A stretch of DNA of 64,000 bases from RPQJ01 sp963712815 (GTDB lineage Bacteria; Pseudomonadota; Gammaproteobacteria; Steroidobacterales; Steroidobacteraceae). This document shows, in pieces, positions 8,579 through 16,092 of this stretch. A program made the position numbers and the translations under genes. The DNA lies in NCBI GenBank assembly GCA_963712815.1, contig CAVQJL010000016.1, positions 79,585 to 143,584 on the forward strand, given 5' to 3'. Under the pieces are notes generated by a model. That model had not been told where the DNA came from. It searched no databases and was given only the letters and a program-made list of their open reading frames with translations. Every line of letters starts with the position of its first letter. Within the stretch, counting starts at the first letter, position 1.

Positions 8579-10372
8579 TTACCGGACCTTGACGCTGGTG
8601 ACCTCGTTGCCCTCCATGTCGAGCACGTGCGTCGCACACGCCAGGCAGGGGTCGAAGCTGTGGATCGTGCGCAGGATCTCGAGCGGCTGGTTCGGATCGT
8701 GCATCGGCGTGTCGAGCAGCGCCGCCTCGTAGGCGCCGATCTTGCCGGCCGGGTCACGCGGGCTCGCGTTCCAGGTCGTGGGCACCACGCACTGGTAGTT
8801 CTTGATCTTCTTGTCCTCGATGTCGATCCAGTGGCAGAGCGAGCCGCGCGGTGCCTCGACGAAGCCGTAGCCCTGGGCCGACTTCTTCCAGGTCGAGGGC
8901 TCGAAGTTCGCCATGTTGGCCGTGGCGACGTCGCCGGCCTTGATGTTGGCGACCAGCTTGTTGAACTCCGCCTTGAGCGCGTGGGCCGCCCAGCTGCACT
9001 CGAGACCGCGGGCCGCGGTGCGGCCGAGGGTCGAGAACAGCGCCGTGACCGGCAGGCCGCCGAGCTTCTGCAGCACCATGTCCACCGGCTCCTTGAACTC
9101 GGGGATGCCCTTCACGTAGCCGATGACGTAGCGGGCGAGCGGGCCCACTTCCATCGCGTGGCCGTTCCAGCGCGGCGCCTTGACCCACGAGTACTTGGAC
9201 GACTCGTCCACCGCCTCGATCTTGGTGCGGGTGCCCTTGGCGTTGCCGATGTCGAAGTTCGGCACGGTCTCGCCCTGGAAGGGGTGCAGGCCCTTCTGCT
9301 CGTCGGCGTACTTGTACCAGGAGTGCGTGACGTACTCCTGGATCTCGTCGAGCTTGCCGAGGTCGATGTCCTGCACCTCGTTCAGGTTGCCGTCGATGAT
9401 CGCGCCGCGCGGGAACATCAGGTTGCCCGGGCTGTAGTCATTGGCGGAACGCGGCAGGTCGCCGTAGGACATCAGGTACTTCGACGACAGGCCGCCGCCG
9501 ATGCTCGCCCACTCCTTGTAGAAGGAGGCGATCGCCAGCAGGTCGGGGATGTAGACGTTGTCGATGAACTCGATGGTGCGGTCGATGATCCGACTGACCA
9601 TGTTGAGCCGTTCCATGTTCACCGCGCCGACTGCGCCCGTGTCGTTCAGGTTGATCGGCGAGGGGACGCCGCCCACCAGCCAGTTCGGGTGCGGGTTGCG
9701 GCCGCCGAAGATCGTCTGGATCTTGACGATCTCCTTCTGGAAGTCGAGCGCCTCGAGGTAGTGGGCCACCGCCATGAGGTTCGCTTCGGGCGGCAGCTTG
9801 TACGCCGGGTGACCCCAGTACGCGTTGCGGAAGGGGCCGAGCTGTCCCGACTCGACGAACTTCTTGAGCCTGTTCTGCAGGTCGCGGAAATATCCGGGCG
9901 AGGACATCGGCCAGCTCGAGATCGACTGCGCCAGCTCGGAGGTGGCCTTCGGGTCGGCGTTCAGCGCGCTGACCACGTCCACCCAGTCGAGTGCGTGCAG
10001 GTGGTAGAAGTGCACCAGGTGATCCTGCGAGTACAGGGTCAGGTGCATGATGTTGCGGATCGTGTTGGCGTTCTCGGGGATCTCGATGCCGAGCGCGTGC
10101 TCGACCGACCGGACCGAGGCGAGCGCGTGCACGCCGGTGCACACGCCGCAGATGCGCTGCACGAAGGCCCACGCGTCGCGCGGGTCACGGCCGCGGAGGA
10201 TGACCTCCAGGCCGCGCCACATCGTGCCCGTGGAAACCGCGTTGCGGATGACGTTGTTCTCGTCGACGTTCACCTCGATGCGCAGATGACCCTCGATGCG
10301 CGTGATCGGATCGACGACGACGCGCGTGCCCGAGTCGTCGAGCTGGAAGCCGTTGGGTGTTGCGATGCTCAT
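8579..10372 (-). CDS. hupL: [NiFe] uptake hydrogenase large subunit HupL (HyaB/HoxG)
   Basis: The catalytic subunit that splits H2 at the NiFe(CN)2CO centre in the periplasm. The 597 residues hold both cysteine pairs that bind nickel: RICGVCTGVH (Cys75, Cys78) and DPCLACATH (Cys576, Cys579). A 15-residue tail after His582 is the part expected to be removed by HupD. It has no signal peptide and would be exported by the Tat system as a complex with HupS. It lies between hupS (19-base gap) and hupC (11-base gap). The close resemblance to E. coli HyaB-type proteins supports a group 1d enzyme. Confidence 0.97.
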   Translation of the reverse strand: MSIATPNGFQLDDSGTRVVVDPITRIEGHLRIEVNVDENNVIRNAVSTGTMWRGLEVILRGRDPRDAWAFVQRICGVCTGVHALASVRSVEHALGIEIPENANTIRNIMHLTLYSQDHLVHFYHLHALDWVDVVSALNADPKATSELAQSISSWPMSSPGYFRDLQNRLKKFVESGQLGPFRNAYWGHPAYKLPPEANLMAVAHYLEALDFQKEIVKIQTIFGGRNPHPNWLVGGVPSPINLNDTGAVGAVNMERLNMVSRIIDRTIEFIDNVYIPDLLAIASFYKEWASIGGGLSSKYLMSYGDLPRSANDYSPGNLMFPRGAIIDGNLNEVQDIDLGKLDEIQEYVTHSWYKYADEQKGLHPFQGETVPNFDIGNAKGTRTKIEAVDESSKYSWVKAPRWNGHAMEVGPLARYVIGYVKGIPEFKEPVDMVLQKLGGLPVTALFSTLGRTAARGLECSWAAHALKAEFNKLVANIKAGDVATANMANFEPSTWKKSAQGYGFVEAPRGSLCHWIDIEDKKIKNYQCVVPTTWNASPRDPAGKIGAYEAALLDTPMHDPNQPLEILRTIHSFDPCLACATHVLDMEGNEVTSVKVR

Positions 10373-10391
10373 TGCTCAGTTCTCCGCTCGG

Positions 10392-11492
10392 TCAGCCTGC
10401 TCGTTTTTCAGAAGCCACGGGTGAATTGGGTTTCACCTTGGCCTGTCTCAGCGCGGTGAGGCCCGCGTGCGCCGCGATGCCGACGCCCACCACCGCCGCC
10501 GCCGTGGCGCCGACGCGGGTCGCGTTGGTCTCCGCGCCGAACTGCGGGAAGGTCTCGAGCCGCTCGTAGAAGGGTCCGTTGTCCCAGAAATCCGGCTCGG
10601 AGCAGCCGAGGCAGCCGTGGCCGGAGCCGATCGGGAACGACACGCCCTCGTTCCAGCGGGTCGTCGAGCAGGCGTTGTAGGTCGTCGGTCCGCGGCACCC
10701 CACCTTGTAGAGGCAGTAGCCCTCGCGCGATCCGCGGTCGTCGAAGGTCTCGGCGAACTGGCCGGCGTCGAAGTGGCCGCGGCGGTAGCACTTGTCGTGC
10801 ACGCGCTGGCTGTAGAACATCAGCGGACGACCCTGGCGGTCGAGCGCAGGAAGCTCTCCGAAGGTGACGTAGTAGGTGATCACGCCGGTCATCACCTCGG
10901 CGATCGGCGGGCAGCCCGGCACCTTCACGATCGGCTTGTTCTTAATGACCTTGTGGATCGGGGTGGCCTGCGTGGGATTGGGCTTCGCGGCCTGCACACA
11001 GCCCCACGAAGCGCACGAGCCCCAGGCGATGACGGCCGCCGCGTCCTCGCTCATGTGCTTGAGCTTGTTGACGAAGGGTTCGCCGCCCGGGATGCAGAAC
11101 ACGCCGTCGTCGCCGAGCGGCGGGTTGCCCTCGACCGCGAGGATGTACTGGCCCTTGAACTCGGTGCGGATGACCTCGAGGATCTCTTCCGCCTGGTGGC
11201 CGGCCGCGGCCATGATCGTGTCGTCATAGTCCAGCGAGATCATGGACAGGATGACGTCCTTGGCGAGCGGGTGCGCCGAGCGGATGAAACTCTCGGTGCA
11301 GCAGGTGCACTCGAGGCCGTGCAGCCAGATGACCGGCACGCGCGGCTTGGTTTCCATCGCATGGGCGATCTTGCCGGCGAAGTGCGGCGCGAGCCCGAGT
11401 GATGCCGCGCTCAGCGAGCAGAACTTCAGGAAGTTGCGCCGCGAGATACCCTGGCGGCGGATCAACTCGTAGAAAGTTTCTTGACGACCCAT
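10392..11492 (-). CDS. hupS: [NiFe] uptake hydrogenase small subunit HupS, O2-tolerant type
   Basis: The electron-transfer subunit with three Fe-S clusters. The 366 residues begin with a Tat signal (SRRNFLKFC, cleaved after AHA near residue 46). The mature N-terminus reads ETKPRVPVIWLHGLECTCC. This gives Cys17, Cys19 and Cys20; the SCASWGC segment supplies Cys115 and Cys120. Cys19 and Cys120 are the two extra cysteines of the proximal [4Fe-3S] cluster that marks O2-tolerant (group 1d) enzymes such as E. coli Hyd-1. A hydrophobic C-terminal helix near residues 325-345 anchors it to HupC. The ATG at 11492 has GGGAG upstream and agrees with the signal peptide. It is the first gene of the operon. 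Confidence 0.96.
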   Translation of the reverse strand: MGRQETFYELIRRQGISRRNFLKFCSLSAASLGLAPHFAGKIAHAMETKPRVPVIWLHGLECTCCTESFIRSAHPLAKDVILSMISLDYDDTIMAAAGHQAEEILEVIRTEFKGQYILAVEGNPPLGDDGVFCIPGGEPFVNKLKHMSEDAAAVIAWGSCASWGCVQAAKPNPTQATPIHKVIKNKPIVKVPGCPPIAEVMTGVITYYVTFGELPALDRQGRPLMFYSQRVHDKCYRRGHFDAGQFAETFDDRGSREGYCLYKVGCRGPTTYNACSTTRWNEGVSFPIGSGHGCLGCSEPDFWDNGPFYERLETFPQFGAETNATRVGATAAAVVGVGIAAHAGLTALRQAKVKPNSPVASEKRAG

Positions 11493-11768
11493 CTCGTGCT
11501 CCCGTTGGTTGTTGCATTCCGCCGGCCCGTCCGCGACACACGGATTGGTTCGCAACGGCCGGCTCGCATCGTCAGGCGCGGGAGCGCACCGCCGGGTTGG
11601 CTCTGCGCGCCCGCCCTCCTGGTCGGACACGCGGATGGTCCTTCTTGCGTCGCCGCAGCTTCAATCGTAGATCTACTTAAAACGCGCGGTGGCATGTCGC
11701 AGGCGCGCGTCACGGACGCCTCGGGGCCGGCGCCGCCCGCAGGCCTGCGGAAAATCCCTATCGATTAA
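11493..11768 (-). promoter_or_regulatory. Upstream region of the hup operon with two palindromes
   Basis: A 276-base gene-free stretch between hupS and the end of the beta-propeller gene, expected to carry the hup promoter on the minus strand. I see two perfect palindromes: GTAGATCTAC at 11667-11676, inside a short AT-rich island, and a 14-base one at 11737-11750 reading CCGCAGGCCTGCGG. The sequence GGCCTGCGGAAAA at 11742-11754 recurs exactly in the nuo/frd divergent region at 43855-43867. I found no convincing sigma-70 or sigma-54 core elements. Any operator role is inference. Confidence 0.4.
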
Positions 11769-12839
11769 TCAGTCGGCCTGGGATTCGGGCGAGCAGGCGA
11801 GGCACGGCTTGCGCGGCATCACCTGCGTCGTTGCGAGGCCGTCGGGCTCGCCGCCGACCTCGATGACCTGCAGGGGCTCGAGCGTCGCCGCGTCGTAGCG
11901 CGCGACCCGGTCGCCCATGGTCGCCGCGACGTAGGCGCTGCGACCGTCCGCGGAAACGTGCAGCCCCACGGGCAGGGCGCTGCCGCGGGCGATCCCGTCG
12001 AACGGTCGACGTTCCGCTCCGGGTGCCAGCGGCACGTCCACTTTGCCTCGAGCGGTTTCCCGGCGGGTCGCGACGTCGAATGCCACGAGCTCGCTCGAGC
12101 CGGCGCAGGTGACCAGTGCCGTGCGGCCGTCGGGCGCGAGGGCGATGCGGATCGGGATGCCGGGCAGCGGCAGGCGTGCCGTCGCCTCGAGCGAGTCCGT
12201 GTCCACGATCGCGAGGTGGCCGTCGGCGCGGGCGGCGACCCACAGCTCGCGGCCGTCCGGCGTCAGCGCCAGCGCCTCCGAGCCGGCGCCCGTGGCGATG
12301 TCGGCGAGCTTGCGGCCGGCGACGAGGTCGATCGCCGAGGTGGTTCCGGAGGCGATGTTGCTGACGTACGCGCGATGGCCATCCGCGCTCACGGCGACCA
12401 TGTGCGACACGTCCTGGCCGGTCTCGATCGCGGTCACGATCCGCCCGGTGTCGGGCTCGACCACGAGGAGGTGCCTCGAGCCCTCGGCGGTGACCGCAAT
12501 GCGGTCCGGCGCGAACCAGGCGACTCCGTGTGGTCTCGAGTGCGGGGCAAGCTCGATGCGCCGGATCTCGCGCGGCTGCTCGAGGTCCACGAGGCTGATC
12601 GTCGAACCCGGCTGCTCGCGCGTACCGTAGTTCGATACGACGGCCCGCCTGCCGTCCGGCGACACGCTGACCTCGTGCGGGGCGTGTCCGAGCGCGACCG
12701 AGGCGAGGCGCAATCCGGATCCCGGATCCACGAAGTCCACCGCGTCGTCGGTCTTGCGGACGACCAGCAACGTCTCCGCGGGCGCCGGCCAGGCGGCCAA
12801 CGTGGCGACGATCAGCAGCAGCGGACGCCAGTCCTTCAC
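11769..12839 (-). CDS. Exported YVTN-type beta-propeller protein
   Basis: A 356-residue protein with a Sec signal peptide (hydrophobic residues about 5-20, ending PAPA). It then has about seven beta-propeller blades, visible as repeated VSPDGRRAVV, VSADGHRAYV, LTPDGRELWV and LAPDGRTALV segments every 40-45 residues. Such propellers usually bind ligands or partner proteins in the periplasm; no catalytic residues stand out. The C-terminal PCLACSP cysteine pair is unusual. The GTG start at 12839 overlaps the preceding stop by 4 bases (GTGA) and gives the correct signal peptide. The gene is last in a leftward run after the glutaredoxin-DinB gene. Confidence 0.8.
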   Translation of the reverse strand: MKDWRPLLLIVATLAAWPAPAETLLVVRKTDDAVDFVDPGSGLRLASVALGHAPHEVSVSPDGRRAVVSNYGTREQPGSTISLVDLEQPREIRRIELAPHSRPHGVAWFAPDRIAVTAEGSRHLLVVEPDTGRIVTAIETGQDVSHMVAVSADGHRAYVSNIASGTTSAIDLVAGRKLADIATGAGSEALALTPDGRELWVAARADGHLAIVDTDSLEATARLPLPGIPIRIALAPDGRTALVTCAGSSELVAFDVATRRETARGKVDVPLAPGAERRPFDGIARGSALPVGLHVSADGRSAYVAATMGDRVARYDAATLEPLQVIEVGGEPDGLATTQVMPRKPCLACSPESQAD

Positions 12840-13600
12840 GGCAGCGGCAACTCGGCATCCCAGACGTCGTGCGGCAGGGGCAGGCCGGTGAGCAGCGACG
12901 GGGCGAGCCGCGGGTTCGGCGCGATGCCCCGCAGCTCCAGAAGGCGCTCCATCTGCCGCGCGTGCTGTGCGACGTGCCACGTGGTGCGTTCCAGCGCGGC
13001 GTGCAGTGGCTGCGAGCCGTAATACGTGTCCAGCGCCGCTGGCAGCCGCGACTGGTTCGCGCCCCACCACACGGCCAGCGCCTGCGACACGCTGCGTGCA
13101 AGGCTGGCGACGTCCGCCCCAGTTCGCACGTGGTCGGGCGGCTTGCGCTGGAAGTGCTCGTAGGTCAGGCGACCGCCGAGTGCCGCGTCGAGGAACGCCA
13201 CCACGACCTGCGGGACGTGGTAGGCGAGGTCGAGGTGCGTGCGCTCGCGGCCGGGCAACTTGTCCGTCAGCGCCTCGGCCGGCAGCTGCTCGGCCAGCCG
13301 CGCAGCGCTGTCGAGCAGCGCGAGCAGGCGCGAGACCAGCACCGGGACGCCCAGCCGCTCGCGGTGCACCGCGACGCCGACGAAGGCGGCGACGGCGTCG
13401 AGGTCCTGGCCGTGGACGAACCGTTCCCCCTGCGTCACCACCGGCACCGAGCGGACGCCGAGCCTCGCGAGCGACTCCAGGGCCGTCGGCACCTCGCGGA
13501 CGTTCACCGACTCGAAGTCGATTCCGTTCGAGTGCAGGAACTCCCTCACCTTCAGGCAGCTCGTGCAGCCTGGCTGCCAGTAGACCGTGTACGTGCTCAT
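12836..13600 (-). CDS. Glutaredoxin domain fused to DinB-like four-helix domain
   Basis: A 254-residue two-domain protein. Residues 1-78 form a glutaredoxin-like domain with the CTSC active site near residue 12 and the cis-proline segment RSVPVVTQG. Residues about 95-245 are helical and resemble DinB/YfiT-type domains, with a histidine pattern HLDLAYHVP and TTWHVAQHARQME that could bind a metal. The function is unknown; a thiol or glutathione-linked detoxification role is a guess from the domains. The start overlaps the GNAT stop by 4 bases and the stop overlaps the propeller start by 4 bases, so translation is probably coupled. Confidence 0.75.
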   Translation of the reverse strand: MSTYTVYWQPGCTSCLKVREFLHSNGIDFESVNVREVPTALESLARLGVRSVPVVTQGERFVHGQDLDAVAAFVGVAVHRERLGVPVLVSRLLALLDSAARLAEQLPAEALTDKLPGRERTHLDLAYHVPQVVVAFLDAALGGRLTYEHFQRKPPDHVRTGADVASLARSVSQALAVWWGANQSRLPAALDTYYGSQPLHAALERTTWHVAQHARQMERLLELRGIAPNPRLAPSLLTGLPLPHDVWDAELPLP

Positions 13601-14280
13601 GCGCCCAGGGACCTTCTCTGCCGCCCGGCATCGTCGAAATTGGCCGGGTCGAGCCAGCGCTGGAAGGCCGCGTCGAGCGCCGGCCACTCCTTGTCTGTGA
13701 CTGAATACCAGGCCGTATCGCGGCTGCGGCCCTTGTAGACGATCGCCTGGCGGAAGACGCCCTCGAAACGGAAGCCCAGCCGCTCGGCCGCGCGGCGTGA
13801 GCCGGCATTCAGTGCGTCGCACTTCCACTCGTAGCGCCGGTAGCCAAGCTCGAAGGCCGTCTTCATCATCAGGTACATCGCCTCGGTGGCGACGGCCGTG
13901 CGCTGCAGCAGTGGCGAGAACTGCAGGTGTCCCACCTCCAGCGTGCCGTTGGCCGGGTCGATCCGCAGGTAGGAGCCGAGACCGATGGCGCGCCCGCTCG
14001 CGGCATCCACGAACACGAAATACAGCGGATCCTCGGAACCGCGCTTCGCATCCAGCCACGCCCGGTAGTCGTCGAAGGACGCGAACGGACCGGAAAACAG
14101 GTAAGTCCACATGCGTCCCTCGCGGTCCAGCGAGTTCGCCTCGTGCAGCTCCGCGGCATGCCGGGCAGGATCGAGCGGCTCGACGCGGCAGTGGCGGCCG
14201 TGCATCGCCGCGCGCGGCGGCCGTGGCCGCGTCATCCAGCCCGGCACCTCGGGTCCGATCGGCTGTCCCAGTTCGTTCAT
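13597..14280 (-). CDS. GNAT-family N-acetyltransferase (RimJ/RimL-like)
   Basis: A 227-residue cytoplasmic acetyltransferase. The pattern VEPLDPARHAAELHEAN, then EVGHLQFSPLLQRTAVATEAM and the end segment NAGSRRAAERLGFRFEGVFRQ, matches RimJ/RimL-type enzymes that acetylate protein or small-molecule amines with acetyl-CoA. The substrate is unknown. The ATG at 14280 lies 21 bases downstream of the ABC transporter gene, and its stop overlaps the next gene by 4 bases, so it sits inside the leftward operon. Confidence 0.85.
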   Translation of the reverse strand: MNELGQPIGPEVPGWMTRPRPPRAAMHGRHCRVEPLDPARHAAELHEANSLDREGRMWTYLFSGPFASFDDYRAWLDAKRGSEDPLYFVFVDAASGRAIGLGSYLRIDPANGTLEVGHLQFSPLLQRTAVATEAMYLMMKTAFELGYRRYEWKCDALNAGSRRAAERLGFRFEGVFRQAIVYKGRSRDTAWYSVTDKEWPALDAAFQRWLDPANFDDAGRQRRSLGA

Positions 14281-14301
14281 TCGCGTGCTCTTGGGGCCGC
14301 C

Positions 14302-16077
14302 TCAGGTGGTGGCGAACTGCAGGGCGGCGAGCCGTGCATACAGCTCGTTGCCCTGGACCAGCTCGGCGTGCGTGCCCTGCGCGACGATGCGCCCGTGGTC
14401 CATGACCACGATGCGGTCGGCCTCCAGCACCGTGGCGAGACGGTGGGCAATGACGATGGTCGTGCGGCCCTGCATCAGGCGTTCGAGCGCCTCCTGCACC
14501 AGCCGCTCGCTCTCCGCATCGAGCGCGCTCGTGGCCTCGTCGAGCAGCAGGATCGGCGGGTCGCGCAGGATGGCGCGCGCGATGGCGATGCGCTGGCGCT
14601 GCCCGCCCGAGAGGCGGGTGCCACGCTCGCCGAGGAAGGTCTCGTAGCCCTCGGGCAGCCCGCGCAGGAACTCGTCGGCCGCCGCCGCGCGCGCCGCCGA
14701 CTCGATCTCCGCGTCGGTCGCACCCGGGCGGCCGTAGCGGATGTTCTCGCGCGCGCTCGCCGCGAACAGCACCGTGTCCTGCGGCACGAGACCGATCCGC
14801 TGCCGCACCGCCAGCGGATCGGCGCTCGCGATGTCCACGCCGTCGATGCGGATCCGGCCGGACCCCGGATCGTAGAAGCGCAGCAGCAGCTGGAACGTGG
14901 TGCTCTTGCCCGCACCCGACGGGCCCACGAAGGCCACCGTCTCGCCCGGGCGCACCGCGAGGTCGAAGCCGTCCAGCGCCGGCGTGTCCGGGCGCGAGGG
15001 GTAGCAGAAGCTCACGTGCTCGAAGCGGATCTCGCCGCGCCCGGGCTCGGGCAGCGGCACGGGATCGACCGGCGCGACGATGTGCGGCTCGGCGTGCTGC
15101 AGCTCGACCAGTCGCTCCATCGCTCCGGCCGCACGCTGCACCTCGCCCCACATCTCGCTGAGTGACGCGGCCGCGACGCCCACGTAGACGGCGTAGAGCA
15201 GGAACTGGCCCAGCTCGCCGCCCGACATCCGGCCGCCGATCACGTCGTGCGCGCCGATCCAGAGCACGGACGTAATAGCGCCGAAGATCAGCATCGTGGC
15301 GACCGCGGTGAGAATCGAGCGAACGCGCGTGCGCCTCACGGCGGCATCGAAGGAGTCCTCGACCGCGATGCCGAAGCGGTCGGCGTTCAGCGACTCCAGC
15401 GTGAAGGCCTGCACGGTCTGGATGGCGTTCAGCGTCTCGTCCGCAAGGCCGCTGGTGTCCGCGATGCGGTCCTGCGAGGTGCGCGAGAGCCTGCGCACGC
15501 GCCGGCCCAGGATCACCAGCGGCGCGATCAGCAGCGGGATCATCACGACGATGATCGCCGTGAGCTTGAGGCTCGTCACCGCGAGCATGACCAGGCTGCC
15601 CGCCACCGAGATGATCGAGCGCAGCGTGATGGACAGGTTCACCCCCGCGATGGACTGCACGAGCGTGGTGTCGGCGGTGAGCCGCGAGAGCACCTCGCCG
15701 GTGCGCGTCACCTCGAAAAAAGCCGGGTCCATGCGGATCACGCGCCCGTACACGGCCTGGCGCAGGTCCGCCACCACCCGCTCGCCGAGCCACGTCACGA
15801 GGTAGAAGCGCAGCGCCGCGAACACGCCGAACACCGCGGCGGCGGCCAGGAACGCGATGAAGTAGCGGTTGATGGTCTCGGGGCTGCCGGCCGCCACGCC
15901 CTCGTCGATCAGGTAGCGCAGCGCCACGGGCAGGGCCAGCATCGCCGCGGCCGCCAGCAGCAGCGCGCCGAGCGCCAGTAGCAGGGTGCCGACGTGGGGC
16001 CGCAGGAACGGCAGCAGCGCCCGCAGGGGCTTGAGGGAGCGGCCCTTGGGTCGGTCTTGGGGCGAGGAGTCCGTCAC
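14302..16077 (-). CDS. ABC exporter half-transporter (MsbA-like, fused permease and ATPase)
   Basis: A 591-residue protein. Residues about 20-310 form a six-helix ABC membrane domain, and residues about 345-585 the ATPase domain. Walker A GPSGAGKST, signature LSGGQRQR, Walker B ILLLDEATSALD and the H-loop IAHRL are all intact, so it should be active as a homodimer in the inner membrane. The cargo is not predictable; lipids or hydrophobic compounds are typical for this type. The start is GTG at 16077, 15 bases downstream of the patatin-like gene. Co-transcription with a lipase-type autotransporter could hint at a lipid-related task. Confidence 0.93.
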   Translation of the reverse strand: MTDSSPQDRPKGRSLKPLRALLPFLRPHVGTLLLALGALLLAAAAMLALPVALRYLIDEGVAAGSPETINRYFIAFLAAAAVFGVFAALRFYLVTWLGERVVADLRQAVYGRVIRMDPAFFEVTRTGEVLSRLTADTTLVQSIAGVNLSITLRSIISVAGSLVMLAVTSLKLTAIIVVMIPLLIAPLVILGRRVRRLSRTSQDRIADTSGLADETLNAIQTVQAFTLESLNADRFGIAVEDSFDAAVRRTRVRSILTAVATMLIFGAITSVLWIGAHDVIGGRMSGGELGQFLLYAVYVGVAAASLSEMWGEVQRAAGAMERLVELQHAEPHIVAPVDPVPLPEPGRGEIRFEHVSFCYPSRPDTPALDGFDLAVRPGETVAFVGPSGAGKSTTFQLLLRFYDPGSGRIRIDGVDIASADPLAVRQRIGLVPQDTVLFAASARENIRYGRPGATDAEIESAARAAAADEFLRGLPEGYETFLGERGTRLSGGQRQRIAIARAILRDPPILLLDEATSALDAESERLVQEALERLMQGRTTIVIAHRLATVLEADRIVVMDHGRIVAQGTHAELVQGNELYARLAALQFATT

Positions 16078-16092
16078 GGTGATTGCAGCAGG

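Noticed and set aside
10392..11492. Regulatory (H2-sensing) hydrogenase
   Set aside because: It has a Tat signal, a HupC anchor gene and a HupL C-terminal extension with protease gene. Sensory hydrogenases lack these.
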